A DNA stretch of 64,000 nucleotides from Hippopus hippopus (GCA_946811185.2 OX328107.1:15961565-16025564); one strand, 5' to 3'. Positions 14,301 through 23,304 are shown, counted from the first letter of the stretch. The notes: generated from the letters alone by a model not told the origin. Numbers and translations are program-made.

Positions 14301-17300
14301 CAGTTTGATCTTGGATCTACAGTTTCTGATATTGTGACATATTTTTTCCGTGAAGAATTTCGAAATCACAGTGTGACACAATTTACCTTCTGCTGTGGAT
14401 TTTCTAATTATGTATTTAGCAACTTAAGGATTAGCTCTTTTACAAAGCGACAAAATTATAGGCTTGTCCATTTCAAATCTTTTGAAGACGAAAAATTAAC
14501 TTTTTTACCACTCGACAAAATTGTAGATGTGCCAAATTGAAAGCGTTTGCAAACTAAAATTTATTTGTAACTCGAATGATAATCTCGATCTTCAGTAGGG
14601 TCGAAAAGATTGTGGAAAGAGCAGAAAATGCTGGTTACCAGCATTTTCTCCTCTTTCCACAATCTTTTCTACCATAGAATGTTATTAAAAGCTTTTTTCT
14701 AAGATTCGTTAAAGCTCGGGATTGTGTGGCAAAGCATTAAATTTTTCAAGAACTGATCGTGCCATTTATTTTACGAACAAGTGGATAATAACCCCCTCAT
14801 TGCTCACTTACAATCTTTTTTTTATTTATAATTGCTGTCGTATTTTATAAGGTTTTTTCTTCACAGTAGGGTCTATATAATTCAAGCCACGGAGACACCA
14901 CAATTATCTATGCTTCCACTTTTATCTACCAGCGGTGCAAGTAAATAACCCTGAATATTTGGAAAAACCTCGCACTAGATCTTTGGAGAAACCAAACACT
15001 GGATCTTTGGAGAAACCTAGCTCTGAATCTTTGGAGATACCTTGCAATGGGTCTTTGGAGAAACCTTGCAATGGGTCTTTGGAGAAATTGATAGACGATA
15101 ATACTGTTGAACACCATTACACCCGACCGAATCTACCTTTGGACATCATAAACTTTGGCAAATATCCATATGAATATGACCAACTTTCTCTTTGCAAAGA
15201 CCTAAAATTTTGTTTTTCATTGAGATAAAAAAAGCTATCAAAACTACACAAAGAAGAAAAAGTTAGTAAAAAAGCAAGCTATAATTATTGGTTTTATCAG
15301 TTTGGAAAACATTGCAGAAAGAAAAAATATTGCTTGGTACAAGCAATAAGTCCTTTTCTCACAATGCTTTCAAGACCTGTAAAGTGCATGTACGTAAAAA
15401 ACTCATACAAAAAACAAAATTGGGTCACTAAAGTACATGGATAGCGATCAATATTTCTGAAGTGGAAGCAAGCTTTCTTGCACTTTCTGTTACATGAACC
15501 AAACATTTAAGGATGATGTGCAAATTAGAATATCGGTTAATCAGTTATTTTGAAAGGCTAATTGAAGCATTTGAGCCCCGCTCTGGCAAAAGGGGCGATA
15601 ATCCATCTCTGTGATACATTATACCAAGCAAGAAATCACATACCTATGGATCTATGAAATCTATTTCGTCTAACAGCCGACTAAATCATGAGGTATACTA
15701 GTCCATTGACTTGCAGAAAAGTTGACTGATAGCAAAAAGTTTCGATCCATGTCAGCCTGCGTAGTCCGCGTAGGCTGACATGAGTCGATACTTATTGCAG
15801 ATGCATTAAGGCCCCTTTTCACAAAGCATGGATCATATTCATCTCTGCTTGACTAAAACATTATGATTACGAATCCTAAGTGATCGAGATATCATTCAGC
15901 CCTTTAATCAATGATCCCGTGCATTTACGATCCTGGGTATGAAAGCTTTTAAAAGCATTGAAGGAGAATGAGAAAATGCTGGTAAAATAGCATTTTCTCA
16001 TTTTTTCATTCAATGTTTTCTACCATGACACAGGCAAATCCGATAATTAGAGCAATACTTGATTGGTCTTCTTATTTTTCAATACGAAAATGTCTTAAAT
16101 TTACTTTTATGTACATGTAACATTGTCATGTCATGCTCGGCTGAGGTTACCAAGAAAAAAAGCTGTCTAATAAGTCATAGCCAAGTTGTTGTGTTTTAAT
16201 CAGAATATTCTGTGAAATATTGGATAGTGTAGGACCAAATCTGTTGGTACATGTATGTTCAGCGGTCATGGGACCGTATTCACCGATTACCCTTAATAAA
16301 TTGTTTAGTTCCATTCTCAAGAATTCTCTATAGTTTACAGTAACTAAATTTCTGATTGGCTTAAACAAATTGTTTAACCAATCAGGAATTGTGTTACTTT
16401 TTTTCTATTTTGAAAATAGACTTAGAATGACATTTGGAACGCTTTGTGAATACAGACCCCTGATCTTGTGTAGGTTCAAACATCTTAGATCCGTGAAAAG
16501 GCTCCCTGCACGACCAAGGGCTGAATATCAACTTCTGCGCGAAAAGCCGCTCAGTAGAAATAACGTATTTTATAACAGAATGCAGCGTCCATTCAGATTG
16601 TTGTGTTAACGAACAGAGCAATCTAGGCATAAATATTGTAAACCAATGACCAAATTTAACCCTTAGGCTGCTAAGCGCGACTCACTGACCTTTTTCGGAC
16701 AGCGTAGATCCAAAATCAGACTGCACAGAACGTGCAGTCTGATCTTGGATCTACACTGTCCGATTAAGGAAATATTTTTCTCCAAAATATACTATTGAAA
16801 TGGCAATATTTGGGTTTTTACTATCGAACTGAAAATGTCATTTTAGTTATTTTGCAGGATAAGGGTTCATGATGCACCACCTTTAGCTGTCCTTATTTAG
16901 ACATCAAGTTCATGCAAATGAGTTTGGAAATTCTAAATGTTGTTTAAGATGGGTACCTGCTGACGGTGACTTTGCTATTTCATTGGTCAGATATTTTTAT
17001 ACAATAGCGGAAATATTGTGCGTGAGGTAGGGAAGAGCTATGGCTATATTAGAACCATGGGAAATGCGCGTCTAGCTCAGTCATTATGACAGTGATCGAT
17101 AGGTGGGAAAGCAGCTAATTACTTGGAAATGTGGTCTGCTCACAACTGGTAAAGAAACAACAGGCCATTGCTAACCAGTAAGTACTCGCTTTTATGACAT
17201 GAGTTTGCATTAAAAAACAATTCTAAAGATTGTTCTAGGTCTATACTTTATGGCATATCCCGATCTTAACTGGTTAAAACGAAAAAGATACTCTAGTAAT

Positions 17301-20300
17301 TGAATTTTGAAAGATATGACAAACGTGGGTAAAGAAGTAATGTTTTGCTTAAAAGAACGTCTAAACCAATAAGACGCTTAGTTCTGGTACTTAAAAAAAA
17401 GAACAGTAGAACGGAAAGTGCAAATGGTCCCAGTATTTCACCAGCTCGTCACACAATGCACTTTCTCATAAAATTTATTCAGTGATCAAGGGCAACCGGC
17501 AAGCGTGCCCTTTGCTGAAAGAAACCCGCTGTTTGACAACTTATAAGAGTGCGAATATCTGCAGAGACAAAAAAAAATCAATGAATAATTGCTGAATGCC
17601 ACGATAATCACAATTCAGACAATCCCCTACAGCGGTCTTAGATCATTTTTCCTTCCTTCGGGACTTAAGTTATGCAAAATTCCAACCACGCAATTCATAA
17701 TCTTGGATCCATATCATTTGGAGCCCAATTGCGTGCCCATGAGGTTTAGGGGCTCATCTCCAAAACTATGCGCTTGAAACCGCCCCTAAACTCGTCATGA
17801 GCTGACAAAGATTTAGGTTCACCTGCATTGAATAGTATATACACATGTAGAATACAAATTAAATGATGAAATTTGTCTTTAAGGGGATAGAAAACATAAT
17901 GGGTACAGAAGAAAAGGCTGGTACCCAGCATGTTCTCCCTTTCCCACGTTGTATTTTAAGACATATCTTTCGCAGGGTCATAAAATCACGGGATCGTTCG
18001 GTAAAGGATAGTAAAACAATAACGATATATTAAGAAGCCGGAATTTAAACACGAATGTTTGGATTGTCTAAAAATGACCGATGAACTGACAAAATCACCA
18101 TACTAACACGTGAAAAATCCGATACAAAATTTGATTGATCAATCAAATCACGTGAACTTGATGTCTTAATATAGAAACATTATCTTCCGCTAGATGGCAT
18201 TCTACAAATACACATCTATCTAATTTGGGCATTCTGGGTACAGAAGCGGACTAATTTTTCAAAACGACAAACGTTACTTTGAATTTCAAAATAAAATAAA
18301 CGTTTACTCAATAAAACGCTACCTGGTGCGATTCATTCAGTTATGATCAGCTAGCAGGTAACCTATGCACCGGCCATTTATTAAAACAGTCCCTACAGGC
18401 TTGGGTATAGATAGCTTCGGTAGAAGGCTAGAAGCCCTACTTTTCCCAAGTATCGGGGGATGGGTGATGCGTCATAGCAGACAGGTCGAATCTTCGAAGA
18501 ATATGACATGCGCAGACAACGAATATAGAAATATAGGCCTATCATTCATAAAGTACAGTACGCGGAGATTGTACGCACAGGCTAGGACAGATTAATCGGA
18601 TTGAGTGCTAAACTCTTTTCTTAAAACGCATATTTACAGGTTCATGTGAAAGCAGTAGGACGCCGGTTGAAACTGAGTCACAAGTCACCAGCGTAGCCAC
18701 CTCCTCTAGAGGATTTCGAACGTAGCAGGCCCGCCGGTTAGTTTTGTTTGATGTTTTCGCCCTTTTCTACAATGTTTTGGATATATATCGGAGGTCAATG
18801 CACCTACCTTGATGTTTTCTATTACCAGTGCTACTCTTTTAAGCCAGTGGCTGCTTTCCCACATAAACAAAGCCGAAATAATGATAGCAGAAAAGAATAT
18901 TTTGACTTGAGTTATTGCTTGAAACTTAACCTAAACAACTAAATACGTGACTATCGCTGGTAAGTATTGAACTAGTATTTCTGTCACATCCTTTCATATT
19001 GTTTGCATCTTAGACAAGAGAAAAGATCTACAGGATTCGTGTATTATTTCTCAAATTATTTCACAGGTCCGCAAGTCGAGCGACAAATGTATATCCTTAA
19101 CCTATTGATATCTATGTTCTATTTAAGTACACAATGGTATTCACTGTAGAAACATAACAGTTGTCGCACAACAATCTAAATGAAGACTATAATGGACTGT
19201 CAATGGGCGGTCAGAATGGTCCGGCCATGGCCGAATCACTTTTTCGGTCGAACGTGGCATTGGCCGTATCACCTTTTTCATAGCGCACTCTCTGTTTGGT
19301 TTTGTTTTTTTCCACAAGCAAAATGGTCTCAATATGCATTAGAATCGCTTTGTACATATGTGTCTAAAGAATGTCTTTGCGTGTGTATTTCTGTTATCGT
19401 AATATTATCTTTCTGCCATATTAACATATCGATTTTATTATGCATGTTTATGTATTAAAAAAAACTGATAGCGTGCTACAAGCTGCTTTGTTGTCACGTG
19501 AAATGTTTTTTACAGAGTTCTGTTATGAAAGAAATACGTGATATATTGCAGTGTGTCAGGAAATGAACAAGGTTTCCATTGAACCATGTGCTCCTTGTTG
19601 GGAGCAACGCAGTTGTGTTCAGTCCATAAAATAATTGAGCACAGCTTTATCTATTCGCACAGACAGTGTATATGTAAGAAAGGTGCAGCCTGATCTAGGA
19701 GCTGTCTAGCTCCTAGATCAGACTGCACCTGTCTTACATATACACTGTCTATGCGAATAGATAAAGCTGTGCTCATGTAGTTTATGGATGTACGATATTT
19801 TGTGAAATATTATCTCCAGTAATTGTATTTACCCCAGCCAACCCCAAACCCCCCCCCACCCACCCACCCCCAAAAATGTACCGGATTTCTAAATATACAT
19901 ACATTAAGTCATGCTCTGGCAAAAGGGGGCTTAATGCATCTCTGTGTTGCATTATACCAAGCAAGGCATCACTTAATTACGGATATATAAAATCCATTTT
20001 GTCAAACAATTGACTGAAACATGAGGTAAGAATTATCCTTTGACATGCAGAAATTTTGAGGACATCAAAAAGTTTCGGCCCATGTCAGCCTGCGCGCACT
20101 GCGCAGGCTGACATAGGTCGATACTTTTCGCGAATTCATTAGGCCCCTTTTCACAGCGCATGGCTCATACATTTTTTATGACCGTGAACGATAAATTGTA
20201 GATCATTGCAAATAATAAGAAATCTCCTACCTGAATCGGTGTCGCTAGTCCAGCCGATCGTGCCTCTTCGGCTTACCGGTCGTTTTGACAGCAGTTCAAA

Positions 20301-21906
20301 AGCGTTGTTTGTATGAGCGAGTATCTATATATAAAAATAATAAACGTAAGTTTGAATAATATTTAAGCCGATTTAACAATGGGACTATTTCACTCATATC
20401 ACAACGTAAATACATTTATTTATGTATTTTCTGGGTTTGATCGAGTCATAGTTTGTGTGCTTTGAAGTGCCTTGCTCAAGGACACTCCCGTCTAGCTAGC
20501 AACGCCTCCTGGCTTCGAATACACTTTCTTACTTAGCTATGCAGGTTCTCCCCCTCTCCCCGCCCGGTAAAAAATAATAAAAAAAAACTTTCAAAACAAT
20601 ATGGTGGCCGTCATTTTCTCACTTTCCTACAATGTTTTAAGGCTTTTAAAGACAAGCCAGTTCTTTCAGTTACATTTATCTTCAGTATTATTTCTCTATT
20701 ATGGACGAGTTCAAAATTTTTGCCGTGGGGTAAAAAATTAAAGAAATATTCACAGAAGTCAATCACTTACGACCTGAAAATTGTTACAAGGCTTTGACAT
20801 TTAAAATTCAAATGAACTGACGAATCTGCTTCCTGTCATGTCTTAAACCCTTTCAGTTACATGCATGAAAACTGCCAGACGCTGTTGCGGACGGTATAGA
20901 TCAAGATAAGACTGCACAGAACGTGCAGTCTGATCTTGGATCTATACCGTCCGCTTAACTAGTCAGATCTCTTGGATAAAAATCTTTATGAGTATCAGTG
21001 GATTGTATTTAAAGTTGTCCAAGGAGGTCGAATTTAAACTTTAGTCCAGAAAGAGTTAAAAACTTCCTCTAAATGTCACCAATAACCTGAATTTAAATTT
21101 CTATATGCCGCTGGGATTTCAGACAACGAAAGAAAAAAAATGAGCCGTACTCTAACAAACGGGGGCTTAATATGTCTACGTAATGAACGATACCAAGCAC
21201 GGCATCACATAATCTATGAATCCATAAAATTCATTTTGTCTCAGAACCGACAGAATCATGAGTTAGAATGGTCCTTGGACATTCAGATAATTGACAAATA
21301 GCTAAACGTTTCGACCCACGTCAGCCTGCGCCGACTGTGCAGGCTGACATGTGTCGATACTTTTTGCAGATGCATGAAGCCTCCTTTCCACAGAACATAA
21401 CTCAAATATTTTGTATCGTTTTATTTTTGAAAAGAGTTGCATAATCTGTCATTACTTAAAAATTTGTTTGTTTCTTTGTCTGACATTGTGTCGCTATTTT
21501 AACCATTTCCCAAACAATCTCGACTTAAAACTACCCTGAGGTAGAATGCTTTTGAAAACATTGTGGGAAAGAATCAAATTTAGGAAATCAGTATATTCTC
21601 TATTTCCAACAATGTTTCTACCCTATAAAACACCAATTCCACCATTTGAGCCAACTGAAGTTGTCTGCAAGCGCTTTAAATTTGAGCTAGTCTATAATTT
21701 TGTTGTCAGGTAAGGGTTAAACAATTTTCAGCGACCAGTACACCTTTCTATTACGCCTGAAAGACCACTCGTGTTACAACCTTAATAACAAATCAAAAGG
21801 GTGGGTTTCTGTTTTTTTTCTTTCTTTCATTTTTCTTCTCTTCTTTTTTTCTTTCTTTTTTTTAATCTTTCCTTTATCTTTCTTTCTTTTTTCGCTGTCT
21901 CTTATA

Positions 21907-21953
<47 letters not shown>

Positions 21954-23304
21954 TCATCTTTCCTTTATCTTTCTTTCTTTTTTCCCTGCCTCTTATACTT
22001 TCTTTCTCTCTGTCTCCCTTCTTTTTCTCGAGCCGCAAGCACTCAGAACTTCGGCATGCTTTCAGTGACCAATTGGCATACAGGCTATTTTAGGTCCATC
22101 ATTGATCAAATGTGAGAGACGAATAAATGAACATTTGACGGAATAGGAACAATGATGTGAAAAAAAAAAACCATTGTGAGAAATGAGGCAACTGTTTTTC
22201 GTAAGCAAATGATCCTTTCCCCTAACTATTCTCAAAAGCACAACATTGCAGGGGCGTAATATGACGAAATTTCGTATTGCTCTCAACTCTTTACAGAACG
22301 ACAAAATTAGGGTTGTTTGTGTTGAAAACATTTTGAAGACGACAAATTGCACGCGGCTCAAACTTTACGAGTTTTCTTTAAATGAAAGATAACACCGTGG
22401 GAAAAGAAGAAAATGCTGGTTACCAGCATTTTCTCCTTTTCTCACAATGGTTTTCTAAAGCGGTTTTTTCGTCAGGGTCGTTCAAACTCGGAAATTGTTT
22501 GACAAATGGCTAATTACTCACACTGAACCATGAGAATGTGACCAGCGGGAGTACAATACTAAAGGCTTCCGTAACATTCCGACCCACGACATCAGGCATA
22601 ACGGCTTTCAAACCCTGCCCCGCACTGCGTATCAACATGTCCTCCCCAAACACAATATGGAAGGGAAATAACTCAAAGAACACATCCGAACTTAAAGGCA
22701 AAGTCTCAGCATATTCCTTTTTCTTTCGTTCCTGGATTTCCTGATAAGCTGTGTTATCGAAATGTACTTTCATAATCACGTGGGACATATTGTCTCTCTC
22801 GACTTCACTGATGACGTCAATGTCAACTTTTGTGTTATAGAACAGATTTCCGACCTGTCGGATTTGACCTTTTACATAATGTACGTATCCCTTCCGTTTG
22901 CTGCGGTAATGTAGCGTTAAGCCATTCACAGTCTCTTCTTCAACGAAAAACGACGGTGGTCTCAATTTCGGATAACTAAACCGCAGATATTCATGCAGGT
23001 TATCTAACCCATTCAGAAAGTCCGACATATGCCTTCCAAGAACCTTCAAAATCCGATCATATCCGTACTGACCCACAAACGATACGAAAGTGACGCCAAA
23101 GGAATCCATTAGGTCCTCATACTTAACCCCCGTCACTTCCGCTGTAGCACGTGCTATATTTGGCACGAGATTTTCGCTGTATCTTTCATGAGTGGCGAAT
23201 GACATTTGCTGTATGTTGGCTAGCCGGCGGACGTCAAGCCAGGTGGGTTCACCGAATGTCTCCTTGATGTAATGTACGATAGCTTCGATCAGAAGCCCGT
23301 ACAT
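1935..23304 (-). CDS. GUCY1B2: Soluble guanylate cyclase, beta-2-type subunit, 10 coding exons
   Basis: Predicted 748-residue enzyme converting GTP to cGMP, controlled by a heme gas sensor. Order: H-NOX domain (about 1-185) with start MYG, proximal heme histidine H104 (DNLHEYL) and YxSxR heme-propionate motif 133-137 (YRSKR); H-NOX-associated PAS-like domain (about 205-360); coiled-coil signalling helix (about 370-415); class III cyclase domain (about 431-607) with metal aspartates D441 (FSDVVGF) and D485 (ETIGDAY), guanine-selecting E481 and C551, and catalytic N558 and R562; then a polar tail to CVIL at 745-748. All ten exons join in phase at GT/AG borders and the joined frame has no stop. 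Rat beta-2 is known for a long tail ending in an isoprenylation CaaX box, so this is assigned to the beta-2 class; Drosophila Gyc-88E-like atypical cyclases are the close alternative. The 5-prime untranslated exon, promoter and poly(A) signal were not identified. Confidence 0.93.
2438..3369. mobile_element. 912-bp foldback (Mutator-like MITE) with 10-bp target duplications, intron 9
   Basis: The element spans 2448-3359. Its inverted repeats of about 270-280 bp (2448-2727 and 3089-3359) begin ATAGGGGTCCGTAGTTTGA. Direct gggatttcac copies at 2438-2447 and 3360-3369 are exact target duplications. The spacer holds two diverged direct repeats (tttggaacgagaaatttcat). No transposase is encoded. Long inverted repeats with 9-10-bp duplications are typical of non-autonomous Mutator-like elements. 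It ends about 50 bp from the exon 10 acceptor. Confidence 0.8.
3529..3686. repeat. Imperfect palindrome, intron 9
   Basis: aggataatca...tgtgtgtgatat pairs with atatcacacaca...tgattatcct; arms of about 65 bp around a cctttggcctcgg centre. Confidence 0.7.
3805..3870. repeat. Family A palindrome, intron 9
   Basis: Sub-type 1 (acagtgtagat), loop agaat; flanks actgaccttttg and atatggag as in other copies. Confidence 0.85.
4005..4095. repeat. Family I palindrome, intron 9
   Basis: acaatttttgattggctata / gtttaaccaatcagacactg. Confidence 0.55.
4595..4810 (-). repeat. tRNA-derived SINE, copy 1 (intron 9)
   Basis: Minus-strand head contains a B-box-like gagttcgatacccggg; the tail contains cattcggcgcgagtactgg and cgagagagattagtataag. 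The tail is shared with 27827-28050. Confidence 0.6.
5451..5523. repeat. Family D palindrome, variant centre, intron 9
   Basis: ttgcgggaaaaggagaaatc / gtaatttctcattttcccac around cgctcctaatga. Confidence 0.6.
5724..5813 (-). CDS. GUCY1B2: GUCY1B2-like exon 9: end of cyclase fold
   Basis: Thirty codons (569-598): [17 protein letters not shown] then [13 protein letters not shown]. It matches the family's (K)I(H/N)(V/I)S...RG-V-(M/L)K strand region. It was found by searching the gap between exons 8 and 10. Acceptor CAATCTAG, donor GTAACG, phase 0 at both ends. Confidence 0.92.
5981..6012. repeat. Family A half copy, intron 8
   Basis: Only the second arm remains: tgcagtctgatctttgatct. Confidence 0.5.
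6423..6532 (-). CDS. GUCY1B2: GUCY1B2-like exon 8: cyclase domain, guanine and transition-state residues
   Basis: Completes codon 532 and encodes 533-568: [20 protein letters not shown] then [17 protein letters not shown]551 selects guanine; N558 and R562 are the catalytic pair of class III cyclases. Acceptor TTTCTTGCAG, donor GTAAGA, phase 0. Confidence 0.95.
7188..7329. repeat. Palindrome, intron 7
   Basis: gaatagatggttggtgtctt to aagacaccaaccatctattc. A partial direct copy of the left arm lies at about 7045-7100. Confidence 0.75.
7366..7402. repeat. Family A half copy, intron 7
   Basis: First arm only (gtggacagtgtggatcaaga); the second arm is replaced by ccactgctttattttg. Confidence 0.55.
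7600..7770. repeat. Dispersed-type repeat with (TCCG)n, intron 7
   Basis: cccccgacgaaggtggaggg then gttcgtccgtccgtccgtcc and gagaatatctccaataccat. A widespread invertebrate-style repeat head; no coding sense. Confidence 0.4.
8518..8674 (-). CDS. GUCY1B2: GUCY1B2-like exon 7: cyclase domain, second metal aspartate
   Basis: Residues 480-531 plus one nt of codon 532. [17 protein letters not shown] gives guanine-selecting E481 and metal-binding D485. It ends MKIRVG with the last glycine split across the intron. The only phase-compatible donor is GTTCGT, a weak site; overlapping GTGGGT and GTAAAT would shift the frame. Acceptor ATATTTTAG. Confidence 0.9.
8716..8950. repeat. Family D element 42 bp from the exon 7 acceptor
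   Basis: Terminus ttaacccgttaccgaac to ggcaaagagtta. The centre aataagaaaatgctgg is matched by ccagcattttcttatt, a two-base change present on both arms. Confidence 0.8.
9321..9386. repeat. Family A palindrome, diverged, intron 6
   Basis: gatcaaagattagactacac / gtctgatcttgatcatcgat; outer stem eroded. Confidence 0.65.
9640..9782 (-). repeat. tRNA-like SINE head, intron 6
   Basis: On the minus strand: gggtagctcagtggtttgcg (A box) followed by tggttcgattcctgattg (B box) with tRNA-like spacing. There is no foldable acceptor stem, so this is a SINE head or tRNA relic and not a tRNA gene. Confidence 0.5.
10148..10210. repeat. Family A relic beside exon 6
   Basis: aatcaaactgcatgttcttt / acagtttgactttgacctat keeps the inner stem. 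Confidence 0.5.
10305..10451 (-). CDS. GUCY1B2: GUCY1B2-like exon 6: cyclase domain, first metal aspartate
   Basis: Residues 431-479, phase 0 at both ends. [20 protein letters not shown] carries D441, the first Mg-binding aspartate that vertebrate beta-1 lacks. It continues to [19 protein letters not shown]. Acceptor TTTTTTAACAG, donor GTTGGT. Confidence 0.95.
10452..11224. other. Intron 5, nothing recognised
   Basis: AT-rich; no repeat family or exon-like stretch seen. Confidence 0.5.
11225..11371 (-). CDS. GUCY1B2: GUCY1B2-like exon 5: signalling-helix coiled coil
   Basis: Residues 382-430, phase 0 at both ends. It reads [20 protein letters not shown] then [20 protein letters not shown]. 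The heptad-like helix and the (K/R)TDxLLYxMxPxxVA motif directly precede the cyclase domain throughout the sGC family. Acceptor GTTTCAG, donor GTAATA. Confidence 0.94.
11372..12071. other. Intron 4, nothing recognised
   Basis: AT-rich; one 18-A run near 12025. Confidence 0.5.
12072..12201 (-). CDS. GUCY1B2: GUCY1B2-like exon 4: end of H-NOX-associated domain, start of coiled coil
   Basis: Completes codon 338 and encodes residues 339-381: [20 protein letters not shown] then [10 protein letters not shown], the hallmark beta-subunit motif ([20 protein letters not shown]), then [12 protein letters not shown] entering the signalling helix. Acceptor TTTGTTTAG, donor GTAAGG, phase 0 at the end. Confidence 0.93.
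12650..12831. repeat. Family D element ending 8 nt from the exon 3 donor
   Basis: aaaacaatgtgcaaaggaga / gttttctcattttctcacaa, then tttgtcgtctggtacagaattaa; the rest of the intron start is the donor GTGAGGCC. Confidence 0.65.
12840..12975 (-). CDS. GUCY1B2: GUCY1B2-like exon 3: H-NOX-associated domain
   Basis: Completes codon 293 and encodes residues 294-337 plus two nt of codon 338. The core [18 protein letters not shown] matches LRLKGQMIYLPEADSILF of beta subunits. An acidic stretch ([10 protein letters not shown]) precedes it. Acceptor TTTTCTTGCAG, donor GTGAGG. A family D palindromic element ends 8 nt from the exon edge, inside the intron. Confidence 0.92.
13038..13200. repeat. Diverged family D fragment, intron 2
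   Basis: ccctttacaaaaccacaaac, gaaggcatctgcagacaaca and gttcgttgtctttagggtca recall both outer arms; the central palindrome is gone. Confidence 0.35.
13926..13973. repeat. Family A relic, intron 2
   Basis: ctcagactgcatattctgca / gtctgttctgaatctacgcc. Confidence 0.5.
14262..14330. repeat. Family A palindrome, intron 2
   Basis: agatcaagttcacactgcac / gtgcagtttgatcttggat-like second arm, loop agaac. Confidence 0.65.
14492..14740. repeat. Family D element, intron 2
   Basis: gtggaaagagcagaaaatgc / gcattttctcctctttccac around ggttaccag; ggaaagag and ctctttcc differ from consensus together. Confidence 0.8.
14935..15228 (+). other. Open frame with a 24-bp tandem repeat (SLEKPxxG), in intron 2
   Basis: About five 24-bp units between 14955 and 15090 (core ctttggagaaacct) translate as repeats of [16 protein letters not shown] and similar. 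The frame stays open for 97 codons and is antisense to the cyclase gene. A polypyrimidine-rich ctaccag precedes it. It may be a minisatellite that happens to be open or an exon of a nested gene; no family was recognised. Confidence 0.3.
15300..15390. repeat. Family D fragment, intron 2
   Basis: ttggaaaacattgcagaaag / ccttttctcacaatgctttc around ttgcttggtacaagcaa. Confidence 0.6.
15572..15835. repeat. Family B MITE, intron 2
   Basis: tgagccccgctctggc to gcatggatca, with hairpin tcagcctgcgtagtccgcgt and its complement. Confidence 0.8.
15903..16028. repeat. Family D element, intron 2
   Basis: gagaatgagaaaatgctggt / agcattttctcattttttca; the atgag change is on both arms. Confidence 0.7.
16310..16435. 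repeat. Family I palindrome, intron 2
   Basis: taactaaatttctgattggc / ccaatcaggaattgtgttac. Confidence 0.6.
16659..16868. repeat. Full-length family A element, intron 2
   Basis: The core palindrome is 16696-16762. The full element spans ttaacccttaggctgctaag to ttttgcaggataagggtt, showing that the core sits in an element of about 210 bp. Confidence 0.8.
16869..17861. other. Intron 2 stretch, no gene
   Basis: A small palindrome (gaggtttaggggc / gcccctaaactcgtc) near 17740-17800; otherwise nothing supported. Confidence 0.5.
17862..18010. repeat. Family D element, intron 2
   Basis: gaagaaaaggctggtaccca / gcatgttctccctttcccac. Confidence 0.65.
18182..18520. repeat. Family F element, copy 1, intron 2
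   Basis: ccgctagatggcattctaca ... atgatcagctagcaggtaac ... atgggtgatgcgtcatagca. Confidence 0.65.
18755..18925 (-). pseudogene. Fragment of the WESSQWL membrane-protein repeat, in intron 2
   Basis: Reads [20 protein letters not shown], then diverges from the other copies after a few residues. It lies on the same strand as the cyclase gene but does not fit its phases or sequence, so it is not a cyclase exon. Confidence 0.3.
19637..19774. repeat. 138-bp near-perfect palindrome, intron 2
   Basis: gagcacagctttatctattc to gaatagataaagctgtgctc. Two arms of about 68 bp differ at roughly three positions and meet at aggagctgtctagctcct with almost no spacer. Confidence 0.85.
19905..20166. repeat. Family B MITE, intron 2
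   Basis: ttaagtcatgctctggc to gcgcatggctca; hairpin cagcctgcgcgcactgcgca. It ends 64 bp from the exon 2 donor. Confidence 0.8.
20231..20324 (-). CDS. GUCY1B2: GUCY1B2-like exon 2: H-NOX-associated domain
   Basis: Residues 262-292 plus one nt of codon 293. It reads [16 protein letters not shown], which aligns with ILSHINTVF of beta-1, followed by [15 protein letters not shown]. Acceptor ATATATAG, donor GTAGGA. A second donor-like GTAAGC lies inside the exon but would break the frame with exon 3. RRGT fits the basic PKA/PKG phosphorylation consensus; whether it is used is unknown. Confidence 0.88.
20585..20660. repeat. Family D fragment, intron 1
   Basis: ctttcaaaacaatatggtgg / gtcattttctcactttccta; first arm truncated. 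Confidence 0.5.
20888..20953. repeat. Family A palindrome, sub-type 2, intron 1
   Basis: cggacggtatagatc paired with gatctataccgtccg; loop agaac. Confidence 0.85.
21141..21404. repeat. Family B MITE, intron 1
   Basis: tgagccgtactct to gaacataactca; hairpin cagcctgcgccgactgtgca. Confidence 0.8.
21531..21720. repeat. Family D element, intron 1
   Basis: gaaaacattgtgggaaagaa / ctctatttccaacaatgttt; terminus ttttgttgtcaggtaagggt. Confidence 0.7.
21812..22030 (+). repeat. Pyrimidine tract with (CTTT)n, intron 1
   Basis: Pure (CTTT)12 at about 21907-21955 inside about 200 bp of C/T-rich sequence; two diverged copies of tttcctttatctttctttct flank it. Confidence 0.9.
22282..22513. repeat. Family D element ending 8 nt from the exon 1 donor
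   Basis: Outer end caactctttacagaacgaca; centre gaaaatgctggttaccagca. The other terminus caaatggctaa stops at 22513, so the donor GTGAGTAA is all that separates it from the exon. Confidence 0.75.

Noticed and set aside
20231..20276. Alternative exon 2 donor GTAAGC
   Set aside because: Using it breaks the phase with exon 3; the outer GTAGGA donor restores it. It is kept only as a possible isoform signal.
21801..22115. Open frame rich in Phe/Ser/Leu
   Set aside because: Translation of the (CTTT)n pyrimidine tract in intron 1.
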